A stretch of DNA of 64,000 nucleotides. Origin: an uncultured Bacteroidales bacterium. GTDB taxonomy: Bacteria > Bacteroidota > Bacteroidia > Bacteroidales > P3. A program made the position numbers and the translations under genes. Shown here in pieces: positions 53,739 to 62,280 of this stretch. The notes under the pieces were generated by a model, which saw only the letters and a list, made by a program, of their open reading frames with translations, ran no database searches and had not been told where the DNA came from. The first letter of the stretch is position 1; every line of letters starts with the position of its first letter. The stretch lies in contig CAJTPR010000003.1 in the NCBI GenBank assembly GCA_910578275.1, forward strand, positions 62,001 to 126,000, written 5' to 3'.

Positions 53739-54956
53739 ATGCGTATGAGAGAAATAGATTTGAGCCTGTACTTCAGCCCCTGTCCGTATATGGAAGCAGG
53801 GGCTTTTTATATCGACGACACCGCCCGGCTGGGTCGTCAGGTGGAAAAATACACGGTTACCGAGCAGTTTCCGTCGGTGCAAGGGGCTTCGGTGGCCATC
53901 GTGGGCTTGGCGGAAAGCCGAGGCGGAATGCAGGCCGGCACGCGCTGCGACGGGGCGGAGAAGATCAGGCGTGAACTCTATAACCTGTACGGTTCGGCTT
54001 CTTGGGGAAAGATGGTCGACCTGGGCGATCTCAAATGCGGAAAGACCTTGCAGGATACCTGTTTCGCGTTGTCGGAAGTGATAGGCTGCCTGGTGGCGCA
54101 AAACACGGTCGTGGTGCTTTTGGGCGGAACGCAGGATCTTACTTACGCCGCCTATCGTGCCTACGCCCGCATGCACCGCCTGGTCAATATCCTTACCGTC
54201 GATTCCCGCCTCAACCTGGCCGAGGGCATGACCGCCGACACCGATCCGATGTCCGCGCCCTTGTCGCACGATTCGTTCATGGCGCGTATGGTGGTGGAGC
54301 CCGACAATTGCCTTTTCAACTACATGAACCTCGGCTACCAGACTTATCTGGTGGACGGGGAGGCGACGGGGCTCATGAACCGTCTTTTCTTCGATGCCTG
54401 CCGCTACGGCATGCTTCGCGACAATTTGCAGGCGGCCGAGCCTTACATCCGCGAGGCCGACTGCGTGAGTTTCGACCTTTGCGCGGTGAAGAAGGCCGAC
54501 AGTCCGGCCAATCCTTGGGCGCGCCCCACGGGCTTTACCGCCGAGCAAGCCTGCCAGTTGGCGCGTTACGCGGGTATCAGCCGTCAAGTGGGCGTCTTGG
54601 GCCTGTTCGAGTATTATCCGGCCTTGGACAAGGACGATGACAGCGCCAAGCTGGTTGCCGAAATGGTATGGTGTTTCCTGGATGGTATGGAACATCGCCT
54701 CGACGATCACCCCATGACCGCCACGGGCGTGGAATTCAAGCAATATATCGTGCCCCTGGAAGAGTTGGGGCAGGACATCGTTTTCTGCAAGTGCAAGCAG
54801 ACCGATCGTTGGTGGTTGGAACTTCCTTGCAGCCAGGAGCAGAAGAAACGTTACGGTCGCCATTGTTTCCTGGCCTGCACCTATCAGGACTACCAGACCG
54901 CGCAGCAAAACGAGGTGCCCTCCCGTTGGTGGAGCGCGCTCAGGCGGCTCAAATAG
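53739..54956 (+). CDS. Arginase/formimidoylglutamase-fold protein with altered metal site
   Basis: 405 residues with the ureohydrolase fold pattern: GTRCDGAEKIRRELYNLYGS, VVVLLGGTQDLTYAAYRAY, ILTVDSRLNL, ADCVSFDLCAVKKADSP, VLGLFEYYPALD. In working enzymes the corresponding motifs are GG(D/G)H, DAHxD and SFDxD. Here the first His is Gln (GGTQD, 129-133), the next His and Asp are Arg and Asn (DSRLNL, 155-160), and the last Asp is Cys248. Four of about six Mn ligands are missing, so hydrolase activity is unlikely. In some Bacteroidetes an arginase-like gene is encoded near T9SS genes, as I recall; a structural or assembly role is speculation. ATG 53745 is an alternative start. Confidence 0.75.
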   Translation: MRMREIDLSLYFSPCPYMEAGAFYIDDTARLGRQVEKYTVTEQFPSVQGASVAIVGLAESRGGMQAGTRCDGAEKIRRELYNLYGSASWGKMVDLGDLKCGKTLQDTCFALSEVIGCLVAQNTVVVLLGGTQDLTYAAYRAYARMHRLVNILTVDSRLNLAEGMTADTDPMSAPLSHDSFMARMVVEPDNCLFNYMNLGYQTYLVDGEATGLMNRLFFDACRYGMLRDNLQAAEPYIREADCVSFDLCAVKKADSPANPWARPTGFTAEQACQLARYAGISRQVGVLGLFEYYPALDKDDDSAKLVAEMVWCFLDGMEHRLDDHPMTATGVEFKQYIVPLEELGQDIVFCKCKQTDRWWLELPCSQEQKKRYGRHCFLACTYQDYQTAQQNEVPSRWWSALRRLK

Positions 54957-54965
54957 CGTTTCTCG

Positions 54966-56690
54966 TCATTTTCTTTTCGTGGTGTCTTGTCCGGATATTC
55001 CCGCGCATGCGGCAGGCAGGTAGAAACCTTTTCCGTTGTAGATGCAGATGCCCGGAAGGGTCTTTTTCTTCTTGTCCAATTCGGCGTGGTCCGTATTGGG
55101 ATAAATCTTGAGTTTCTTTCCGTCCTTCAACTCCAATTCGATGAATCTGGGATCGTCGGCTTCGGTAGCAAACAGGTTCTTGCCGTAGACGATGCGGCAT
55201 CCGGCATCGGGAAAAACTTGCTTCAAGGGCGCGTAGTAGGTCAAGGAGAGCGAGTCCAGATTGCCCAGTCCCGCCTGTCGGCAGATATAGGGCGCGATTT
55301 GCTCGTTGTCGACGACCCCGCTCGGTTCTTCGCCCATAGGATGGTAGGCGGCCAGGAACACGTCGCCGCCGTTGTGCCCGAAAGTGGTCCAGCCCATGTA
55401 GGAATGACGGTTCATCATCTCGGCAAAGGCGCGGACGCTCTTGCGTCCCGACTTGTTTTCCTGCAAGGTGCGAGCCAATCGGGCCAGGTCTTTTTCTTCC
55501 ATGTCTTCGATGCCGAAATTCTCTTTCACGATTCTTTTCAAGGATCCGGTGATTCGGGCGATGGAAAGTTCCTCATTATCATTGAAAAGGTCTTTCACGG
55601 TTTTCTCATAGCTTGCCTTGCTGTTCCGCAACCCGTCGAACAATTGTGCCGCGCCGGCGGTGGCGTAACCGGAGTCGAGGCGGCGGTTGCCGATGCTCAG
55701 GCCGCCTGTCTGATGGTCGGGCATGACCATTACCAGGGTGTGCCCGTCTTTCCGGGCAAATTCCATTGCCGCGGCCACCGCCTTGTCGAAGGCCAGGAAG
55801 TCGAAGAGAGCGGCAGGCAGGTCGTTGTCGTGCGCGCCCCAGTCTACCTTGCTGCCTTCCACCATCAGGAAGAAGCCGTTTTCCTGCCTTGAAAGCGCTT
55901 TCAAGGCCAGGCGCGTCATGTCTTCCAAGGAAGGCTGCTGCTCGGGGTCGCGGTCTATCTCGTAGTCCATCTCCTTGGGGGCGAAAAGACCCCATGCCTT
56001 GGTTAGGCCTTTTTCCACCGCATCCGCGGTTGCCTTGAAATCCTTGAAGTAGGAGATGCCGTGACGTTCCAGTTCTTTTCGTGCGCAATAGCCGTTCTTC
56101 ATCGACGAGTCCACCCAGTAGGCGCCTCCGCCCAAAAGCAGGTCGCAAGGATGATGGATCATTTGCTTGGCGATGCGGGCGTATTGGTTGCGTTTGGGCG
56201 TATGGGCCAGGAAATCGGCAGGCGTGGCATGGGGAAAATGGCAGGTGACCACCATGCCGGTGGCTTTCCCTTGCACACGTGCGGCTTCAAGGAGCGTGAA
56301 CATGGGCCGGTAGGCTTCCGCGCTGTCGGTAGGGAAACGCCGTCCTTCCTTGTCCATGCTCATGGCGGGGTAGGTGGCCACGAAACCGTCTTGCGAACGA
56401 TGTCCGGTGGCGTAGGCGCTTCCCGTAGGGGCGGAATCCCCGATGGGGCTGTCGGAACAATATGTGCGGACCAGGCCTCTGACATGCTTGTCCAAGGCCA
56501 AGGGAAGGCCTCCGTTCAACCATCGGCCCAAGGCGAGCAGTTCGGTGCAGCAACCGTCGGGAATCATGACGATGACGTTCCTTATTCCGTTTTCGTCGGT
56601 TTCCTTGTCGTGCCGTGTTCCGGCCAAGACGTTTCCTGAAAAAAGGCCGGCGGCCAGGAGCGGAAAAAGGGCGAAGGCGATTCTTTTCAT
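54966..56690 (-). CDS. Secreted alkaline phosphatase (PhoA family)
   Basis: 574 residues from MKRIAFALFPLLAAGLFSGN, a signal peptide. The alkaline phosphatase motifs are in order: VIVMIPDGCC (metal Asp), SPIGDSAPTGSAYATG (nucleophile Ser), TCHFPHATPADF, LMVEGSKVDWGAHDND (Glu/Asp/His), MVMPDHQTGG (Asp/His) and WTTFGHNGGDV (His). It should release phosphate from monoesters in the periplasm or outside. A frame extends to 56771, but it would put the signal sequence inside the protein. It converges on the arginase-fold gene with only 9 nt between, without a visible terminator. Confidence 0.93.
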   Translation of the reverse strand: MKRIAFALFPLLAAGLFSGNVLAGTRHDKETDENGIRNVIVMIPDGCCTELLALGRWLNGGLPLALDKHVRGLVRTYCSDSPIGDSAPTGSAYATGHRSQDGFVATYPAMSMDKEGRRFPTDSAEAYRPMFTLLEAARVQGKATGMVVTCHFPHATPADFLAHTPKRNQYARIAKQMIHHPCDLLLGGGAYWVDSSMKNGYCARKELERHGISYFKDFKATADAVEKGLTKAWGLFAPKEMDYEIDRDPEQQPSLEDMTRLALKALSRQENGFFLMVEGSKVDWGAHDNDLPAALFDFLAFDKAVAAAMEFARKDGHTLVMVMPDHQTGGLSIGNRRLDSGYATAGAAQLFDGLRNSKASYEKTVKDLFNDNEELSIARITGSLKRIVKENFGIEDMEEKDLARLARTLQENKSGRKSVRAFAEMMNRHSYMGWTTFGHNGGDVFLAAYHPMGEEPSGVVDNEQIAPYICRQAGLGNLDSLSLTYYAPLKQVFPDAGCRIVYGKNLFATEADDPRFIELELKDGKKLKIYPNTDHAELDKKKKTLPGICIYNGKGFYLPAACAGISGQDTTKRK

Positions 56691-56713
56691 GCGCGGTGGT
56701 TTTTCGTGTGGGG

Positions 56714-56721
56714 CAAAAATA
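56714..56721 (-). promoter_or_regulatory. -7 box for the alkaline phosphatase
   Basis: Minus-strand TATTTTTG, 24 nt before ATG 56690. It is interleaved with the divergent mtnN promoter in an 84-nt intergenic region. Confidence 0.45.
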
Positions 56722-56753
56722 GGAAAATCGGCCGAAGACAGGTCGAAAAGCCC

Positions 56754-56761
56754 TATCTTTG
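56754..56761 (+). promoter_or_regulatory. -7 box for mtnN
   Basis: Perfect TATCTTTG, 14 nt before ATG 56775, so the leader would be very short or the true start is ATG 56784 (MDRIG). No -33 TTTG at standard spacing. Confidence 0.5.
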
Positions 56762-56774
56762 CCGACGTCAAAAC

Positions 56775-57461
56775 ATGTCAAGGATGGACAGGATAGGTAT
56801 CGTCGTGGCGATGGAAAAGGAATACGCCCTTTTGGAAGACTTGTTGCAAGGCCGCAAGGACGTTTCCCGCCAAGGGTTCAGCGTGTCGACCGGCAAGGTG
56901 GGTCGGAAGGAAGTGGTGCTGATGAAGTCTGGCATAGGCAAGGTGGCCGCCGCCACGGGCATCAACCTGCTCAAATACGAATACGCACCGCAGGCTGTCG
57001 TCAATTCGGGTGTGGCCGGAGGATTGGGAAGCTGCTTGGAGACGGGCGATGTCGTGGCGGGCGATTTTTGCACGTATCACGACGTGGATTGCGGCACCGG
57101 CAACGAATACGGGCAAGTGCAGGGTTTTCCTGCCCGGTATGCGGCCGATGCGCGTCTTTTGCAGGCCGTGAGGCAAGACCACGTGAAGACGGGGCTTATC
57201 TGCACCGGCGATCAGTTCATCCAGGACCCGGCGCAACTGGAATCGATAAGGAAACGTTTTCCCGAAGTCATGGCCGTGGACATGGAAAGCGCGTCCATGG
57301 CGCAGGTATGCCATATCTGGAACATTCCGTTCCTTTCATTGCGTGTCATCAGCGACACGCCCGGCAAGAAATCGGACAATTTCGCGCAATACAACGACTT
57401 TTGGACGGTCGCTCCGAAAAAGAACTTCGAACTGGTAAGGCATCTGCTCTCCAACCTTTGA
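56775..57461 (+). CDS. mtnN: 5'-methylthioadenosine/S-adenosylhomocysteine nucleosidase
   Basis: 228 residues. It cleaves the glycosidic bond of MTA and SAH, releasing adenine, in methionine salvage and the activated-methyl cycle. Motifs: GIVVAMEKEYALLEDLL (proton-donor Glu region), LMKSGIGKVAAATG, NSGVAGGL, LICTGDQFI, VAVDMESASMAQV (nucleoside-binding Met-Glu) and SLRVISDTPG (catalytic Asp). This is the complete MTAN set at normal length. The futalosine hydrolase MqnB is a relative, but the VDMESASMAQV segment favours MtnN. It is divergent from the alkaline phosphatase and followed by a large inverted repeat. Confidence 0.9.
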   Translation: MSRMDRIGIVVAMEKEYALLEDLLQGRKDVSRQGFSVSTGKVGRKEVVLMKSGIGKVAAATGINLLKYEYAPQAVVNSGVAGGLGSCLETGDVVAGDFCTYHDVDCGTGNEYGQVQGFPARYAADARLLQAVRQDHVKTGLICTGDQFIQDPAQLESIRKRFPEVMAVDMESASMAQVCHIWNIPFLSLRVISDTPGKKSDNFAQYNDFWTVAPKKNFELVRHLLSNL

Positions 57462-57532
57462 TTTGGCTGTTACGCCGGCAAGGCGGCAGGTCCCGAAGAT
57501 AGGATTTGAGAGATTGAGAGCGGCGAGCGGAA

Positions 57533-57658
57533 AAAAACGCAAAGGAGCGGTCCATCGGCCACGCTGCCAAGGATGAGGGCGAGGGAACGTACTGACGTAC
57601 GAGACCGAAGCCGGATTCCGCAGGCAAGGCAGCCGATGGACCGCTCCTTTGCGTTTTT
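57533..57658. repeat. 126-bp element with 27-bp perfect inverted repeat ends
   Basis: The left arm 57533-57559 and right arm 57632-57658 are perfect reverse complements over 27 bp (core GCAAAGGAGCGGTCCATCGG). The A-run outside the left arm and T-run at the right arm would make it an intrinsic terminator in both directions. The 72-nt interior is itself structured (GTACTGACGTAC, and GCTGCC partly pairing with GGCAAGGC). It lies between the converging mtnN and PII-like genes. It could be a bidirectional terminator, a REP/MITE-like palindrome or a structured RNA. No target-site duplication is evident. Confidence 0.85.
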
Positions 57659-57954
57659 CAGTATTGGTCGGTTATATCCCAGACAAAAGCCCGTATCCCG
57701 TTCTCCTGGTTCACCTCGTCAAGTTGTTTGACATACTTGAGCAGGAGCGGAACCATGTCCGGGTTCACGATGGTAAGCGTGGCGGAGTTCATTTCGGGCC
57801 AGGTATGGTTGCCCATACGGGGTTCCCCGCCGTGGCTTCCGGCGCCGTTCACGATGGGCCATTGCGTGAAGCCCTTGATGTTGAGTTGCTTGAGGATGAA
57901 ATCCACGCGCTCGGTCAAGGCTTGGTTATAGGTTATGAAGACTGCTTTTTTCAT
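57658..57954 (-). CDS. PII-like small protein associated with RND efflux
   Basis: 98 residues from MKKAVFITYNQALTERVDFI, containing LNIKGFTQWPIVNGAGSHGG, MGNHTWPEMNSATLTIVNPD and GIRAFVWDITDQY. The alternating beta-alpha pattern and length suggest a ferredoxin-like PII/CutA-type fold, like small proteins found beside heavy-metal or multidrug RND pumps. I recall similar Bacteroidales genes annotated as P-II family. It lacks the T-loop uridylylation Tyr context of GlnB. It is the last gene of the tetR-tolC-acrA-acrB run, separated from acrB by a 12-bp stem-loop. Likely a ligand- or metal-sensing modulator of the pump; inference. Confidence 0.6.
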   Translation of the reverse strand: MKKAVFITYNQALTERVDFILKQLNIKGFTQWPIVNGAGSHGGEPRMGNHTWPEMNSATLTIVNPDMVPLLLKYVKQLDEVNQENGIRAFVWDITDQY

Positions 57955-57971
57955 CTGACGGTAATGATTGG

Positions 57972-58000
57972 GCGGGGGTGCGGTGAAGCCGCACCCCCGC
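57972..58000 (-). promoter_or_regulatory. Intercistronic stem-loop between acrB and the PII-like gene
   Basis: GCGGGGGTGCGG (57972-57983) and CCGCACCCCCGC (57989-58000) form a perfect 12-bp GC-rich stem with a 5-nt loop. On the minus strand no T run follows, so it is not a standard terminator. It lies 17 nt before the PII-like ATG and may attenuate or uncouple expression from the pump genes. Confidence 0.65.
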
Positions 58001-58006
58001 GGTTTG

Positions 58007-61000
58007 TTATTGCGTTACTTCGGGCAGCATCTTCGGATCGAAGTCTGCCATGAACGTGTATTGCTTGACGATTTTCTTGTCCTTGTTGCGGTTGCCGCTC
58101 TTGTTGGTCGCCGCGTAGATGGCCGGCACGATGATCAACGTGATCAAGGTGGAGAAAATCATACCGCCGATGACCGCGATGCCCATGGGCTGCCAGGTTT
58201 CGGAGCCTTCCCCCGCGCTTATGGCCATGGGGACCATGCCGAGGATCGTGGTCAAGGAAGTCATCAATACGGGGCGCAGACGGGAACGGCAAGCCTTGGC
58301 GATGGCTTCATACAGGGGAAGACCGCGTTCGCGGAGCAGGTTGATGAAGTCGATGAGCACGATACCGTTCTTGGTCACGATTCCGACCAGCAACACCGCA
58401 CCCAAGGCCGCCACGATGCTCAAGGGGATGTTGGTGAGCAGCAAGGCCAGGATTACTCCGGTAAAGGCGAAAGGAATGGCCATCATGATGATGAAAGGCA
58501 TCTTGAAGCTTTCGAACTGGGCTGCCATGACGATGTAGACCAGCATGAGCGAGAGCAGCAAGAGCATGACCAACGAACCGAATGATTCCTGTTGATCTTC
58601 ATAACTGCCGCCCAGGTAGAAACTTATGTTCTGCGGTATGTCCGGCAGACCGTCGATGATCTTTTGCGCGGAAGTGGCGATTTGTCCCAGCGGAACGCCC
58701 GCGGCCGGACTTATGCTCACTTTGAGGTAACGCTGCTTGCTCTTCCTTTCGATGTTGGGCGGCGAATAGTATTCACGCACCGAACCGAGTTCCTTCAGGC
58801 GGATCTTTTTACCCGTTCCGTCGGGAATGAGCACGTTTTCGATGTCGGTGATCGACGAACGGTATTGCTCTTCCAGACGCACGATGATGTCGTATTCTTC
58901 CCCGTCTTCCTTGAACTTGCTGTTCCTGAAGCCGTAAACGCGGTTACGCATGTACGAGCCCACTTCCGAGGTGGTAAGCCCGTGGCGGGCCAGCTTGTCC
59001 TGCTCGAGGATGATCTGGAATTCGGCCTTGTCGTCGTCGCGGCTTATCTTCACGTCGCCCACGCCGGGAACGGTCAATGCCTGACGGGCGATTTCCTGGG
59101 CGATGGCGCCGGTGATGTTGAAGTCATGTCCGATGACTTCGACGTCTACCGAGTTGCTTCCGAATCCCCCGCCGGAAGAAGACGTGGAAACGGTGTATTC
59201 CAGTACTTCGGGAAAACTCTTGAGGATGCCGCGGATCTGGTCGGCCATGATGAACACGCTGCGGTCGCGTTCCTTGAGGTCCACGGTACGCATGCGCATG
59301 TTGAGGATATTGTTGCCGGTACTGTTCATCAAGGAGGCCATGGAAGCTTCTTCCTCGCTGCCGTACGAGAGGTTGAGTACCGTCAGTTCGGGCACGTTGG
59401 CGCGGATGGCCGAGTCGATGAGCAAGGCCACGCGCTTGGTCTCTTCCACGCGTTGTCCCGATTGCATCTTGACATAGGCCGAAAGGGAGTTCTCGTCGTT
59501 TTGGGGCATGAAGTCGGTCTTGACGAAACGGGCCAGGAACATGGAGCCGACAAAGAGCGCGAGCATGCCGCTGATGGTGACCGTCTTGTGCCGCAATACC
59601 CAGTTGATGATCCTTTCGTAGAACGAGTCCAGCTTGTCGAGGGCGCGGGAAGAAACGGCATAGAAGGAGAACTTCTTCATCTTGGTCTTGTCGTGGACCT
59701 TGAGCAGTTTCGAGCAAAGCATGGGGGTCAAGGATATGGCCGTCACCGTGGACGTGCATACGGTGATGCAGACGATCCAGCCCAGCTGCTTGAAAAGGAT
59801 ACCCGTCATGCCCGTCACCAACGTAAGCGGGAAGAACACGGCCACGGTAACCAGCGTGGTCACGATGACCGAAAGCCACACTTCGTTGGTTCCGTATTTG
59901 GCGGCTTCACGCGGCCTGGAACCACGGTCGATATGCTTGGTGATGTTTTCCAAGACCACGATGGCGTCGTCCACTACCATGCCGATGGCGATGGAGAGCG
60001 AGGAGAGCGAGATCACGTTCAACGACTCGCCTGTGGCGAACAGGTAGATGAAAGCCACGATAAGCGAGATGGGGATGGTCAATGCCACGATGAATGTGGC
60101 GCGCCATCTTCCCAGGAAAAGGAACACCACCAAGACCACGAACAGCAAGGCATAGAGCAGCGTTTCTTGCAGGTTGTTGATGGACTTGACGATGAAGTCG
60201 GAGTTGTCGGTGATGATCTGGAACTTGATGTCGGAAGGGAGTTCCTTCTGGGCGATGGCCAGTTGCTGCTTGGCTTCCTTGGCCACGGCCACCGCGTTGG
60301 CGTCGGTCTGCTTGGTGATGAGCAGCACGCCTCCATCGCCGCGGTTGATGGTCTGTTCGAGGGTGATGTCCTTGATCGTGTCGCGCACTTTGGCCACGTC
60401 GCGCAGATAGATCGTACGGTTGTTCTGCGTGCCCAGGACGATGTCCTTGATCTGGTCGCTTTCGTCGAATTCGCCTTCCACGCGCAAGCTGTAGTCGATA
60501 AGTCCCATCTTGACGCTGCCCGAAGACACGTCGCGGTTTTCAGCCAGGATCTTGTTTCCTATCTGTTCGACGGTCAGGTTGTAGGCCTCCAGCTTGTTGG
60601 GGTCGAGGTCCACGTAAACCACGCGTTCGGGTGCGCCGGCCAACGTGACCGAGGCCACGCCGTCCACGCGGTTGAGGCGGGTTACCACCTTGTCGTCGAT
60701 GATCTTTTCCAGTCCGGAATATGATTCCTGGGCCGTCACGGCGTAAATCAGGATGGGCATCATGGACGTGTTGAAACGCATGATGGTAGGCCGGTCGATG
60801 TCGTCGGGCAGGTTCTGCATGGCCTTGTCCACCGCGTCGCGTACGTCGTTGGACGCCTCGTCGAGGTTCACTTCCCATTCGAATTCGAGCGATACGACGG
60901 CAAGGTTGTCATAGGAAGTGGAGGTGATTTCCTTCAGGTCGTCCACCGAGTTGAGCTGGTCTTCCAGTATCTTGGCCACGTTCTCCTCGATATCGGAGGC

Positions 61001-61165
61001 GTTGGCGCCGGGATAGGTGGCCATGACCGTGATATAGGGAGGGTCCATCTTGGGATACTGGTCCACCGGCAATTGAAAGTAGGCGGCGATCCCCAGCACC
61101 AGGACGGCCACGAAGATCATCAAGGTGGAAATGGGCTTGTTTACCGCTGTGTTGAATATACTCAT
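58007..61165 (-). CDS. RND multidrug efflux transporter, inner-membrane AcrB-type subunit
   Basis: 1052 residues, full length for HAE-1 RND pumps. It begins MSIFNTAVNKPISTLMIFVA (TM1). Conserved features: DQYPKMDPPYITVMATYPGA, the proton-relay Asp pair in TM4 (GMVVDDAIVVLENITKHIDR), and the TM10 Lys in GIVTKNGIVLIDF, plus the two large periplasmic loops. Proton-driven export of drugs or other amphiphiles through the adaptor and OEP encoded upstream. Start 41 nt after the acrA stop codon. Substrates cannot be deduced. The TetR-family gene upstream suggests ligand-responsive repression. Confidence 0.95.
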   Translation of the reverse strand: MSIFNTAVNKPISTLMIFVAVLVLGIAAYFQLPVDQYPKMDPPYITVMATYPGANASDIEENVAKILEDQLNSVDDLKEITSTSYDNLAVVSLEFEWEVNLDEASNDVRDAVDKAMQNLPDDIDRPTIMRFNTSMMPILIYAVTAQESYSGLEKIIDDKVVTRLNRVDGVASVTLAGAPERVVYVDLDPNKLEAYNLTVEQIGNKILAENRDVSSGSVKMGLIDYSLRVEGEFDESDQIKDIVLGTQNNRTIYLRDVAKVRDTIKDITLEQTINRGDGGVLLITKQTDANAVAVAKEAKQQLAIAQKELPSDIKFQIITDNSDFIVKSINNLQETLLYALLFVVLVVFLFLGRWRATFIVALTIPISLIVAFIYLFATGESLNVISLSSLSIAIGMVVDDAIVVLENITKHIDRGSRPREAAKYGTNEVWLSVIVTTLVTVAVFFPLTLVTGMTGILFKQLGWIVCITVCTSTVTAISLTPMLCSKLLKVHDKTKMKKFSFYAVSSRALDKLDSFYERIINWVLRHKTVTISGMLALFVGSMFLARFVKTDFMPQNDENSLSAYVKMQSGQRVEETKRVALLIDSAIRANVPELTVLNLSYGSEEEASMASLMNSTGNNILNMRMRTVDLKERDRSVFIMADQIRGILKSFPEVLEYTVSTSSSGGGFGSNSVDVEVIGHDFNITGAIAQEIARQALTVPGVGDVKISRDDDKAEFQIILEQDKLARHGLTTSEVGSYMRNRVYGFRNSKFKEDGEEYDIIVRLEEQYRSSITDIENVLIPDGTGKKIRLKELGSVREYYSPPNIERKSKQRYLKVSISPAAGVPLGQIATSAQKIIDGLPDIPQNISFYLGGSYEDQQESFGSLVMLLLLSLMLVYIVMAAQFESFKMPFIIMMAIPFAFTGVILALLLTNIPLSIVAALGAVLLVGIVTKNGIVLIDFINLLRERGLPLYEAIAKACRSRLRPVLMTSLTTILGMVPMAISAGEGSETWQPMGIAVIGGMIFSTLITLIIVPAIYAATNKSGNRNKDKKIVKQYTFMADFDPKMLPEVTQ

Positions 61166-61206
61166 GTCGCTTCTTCTTTGAAATTAGGGTTGAACGGTAG
61201 GGATTC

Positions 61207-62244
61207 TTAGTCGAGTACGTCGAGCAACGAGCCGTCTACCAGGCGTCCTTGTCCCACGACGACCAGTTCGTCGCCTTCCTTTATGTCGGGGCTGCTGATT
61301 TCCACTTTGTCTTCGAAGCGTTTGCCCAACGTTATGTCGACACGTTTGGCACGGCCGTCGCGGTTAAGGAACGCATAGCGGGCGTTGGAGCCTTGCAACT
61401 TGAGGATGGCGATGGCGGGCGCCACCATGGCTTCGGTCTGGTTCACGGCGAAGTTCATCGTAGCGTACATGCCCGGACGGAGTTCCTCCTTGGCGTTGGG
61501 AATCTGTACTTCGACCGAGAACGTGCGCGAGGCCGGATCGATGGTAGGGTAGACGATCTTGACCTTGCCCTCGAACGTGCGATCGGGGAAAATGGCGGAT
61601 TTCAGGCTTACGCTCGTTCCTTCCTTTACTTGCAGGAAGTATTGTTCGGAAAGGTTCACATAGGCTTTAAGCGGATTGATTTTCTCGAGGGCGATGATGG
61701 AGGGCTTGGATGCGCCTCCGAAAGCCCCGCCGGAATAGATTTCGCCGTTTTCAAAGTATTTTCCCGTCACCACGCCGTCGAAAGGCGCGATCATGCGGGT
61801 GTTCTCGCGCAGGAATTCCAGGTTGGCCTTGTTCATTTCGTATTGGGTGACCGCCTGGTCGTAGGCCTGTTGGCTGATACTGTTGGTCTTCTTCAGCTGC
61901 ACGGCACGATTGTATTCGGTCTTGATGTTTTCGAACTGGGCTTCCGCCTGTACCAGTTGCGTCTTGTCCATTTCCACCAGGAGTTGCCCCTTCTTGACGC
62001 GATCGCCAACTTCCACGTAGATCTTATGGATACGGCCGGCCGATGCGGGCGCGTAGAACACCTGTTCGTCGGCTTGCAGGTTGGCTGTGTAGTCGAGCGT
62101 GCGCGAAACGACCATCTTCTCCAGTTTCTGTACGCGTACGGGAATCTTTTCTTCTTCCTGAACCATGCTGTCGTTGTTCTTCTTCGCTCCGCAAGAGGTC
62201 AAGACAGCCAGGGCCATGATGCCCAACAATGTTTTCTTTATCAT
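61207..62244 (-). CDS. RND efflux periplasmic adaptor subunit (AcrA-type)
   Basis: 345 residues. The N-terminal MIKKTLLGIMALAVLTSCGA is a lipoprotein signal with lipobox LTSC (Cys18), so it is anchored by lipid. The lipoyl half (YAPASAGRIHKIYVEVGDRV), the alpha-helical hairpin (about 95-150), then the second lipoyl half (MIAPFDGVVTGKYFENGEI) and beta-barrel domain (NPLKAYVNLSEQYFLQVKEG) follow the AcrA/MexA order. It bridges the AcrB-type transporter and the TolC-type channel. It sits between them in the operon, with gaps of about 40 nt. Confidence 0.93.
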   Translation of the reverse strand: MIKKTLLGIMALAVLTSCGAKKNNDSMVQEEEKIPVRVQKLEKMVVSRTLDYTANLQADEQVFYAPASAGRIHKIYVEVGDRVKKGQLLVEMDKTQLVQAEAQFENIKTEYNRAVQLKKTNSISQQAYDQAVTQYEMNKANLEFLRENTRMIAPFDGVVTGKYFENGEIYSGGAFGGASKPSIIALEKINPLKAYVNLSEQYFLQVKEGTSVSLKSAIFPDRTFEGKVKIVYPTIDPASRTFSVEVQIPNAKEELRPGMYATMNFAVNQTEAMVAPAIAILKLQGSNARYAFLNRDGRAKRVDITLGKRFEDKVEISSPDIKEGDELVVVGQGRLVDGSLLDVLD

Positions 62245-62280
62245 GATGCTTTTTGTTTTTCTAGGTGAACGGATAGGTTG

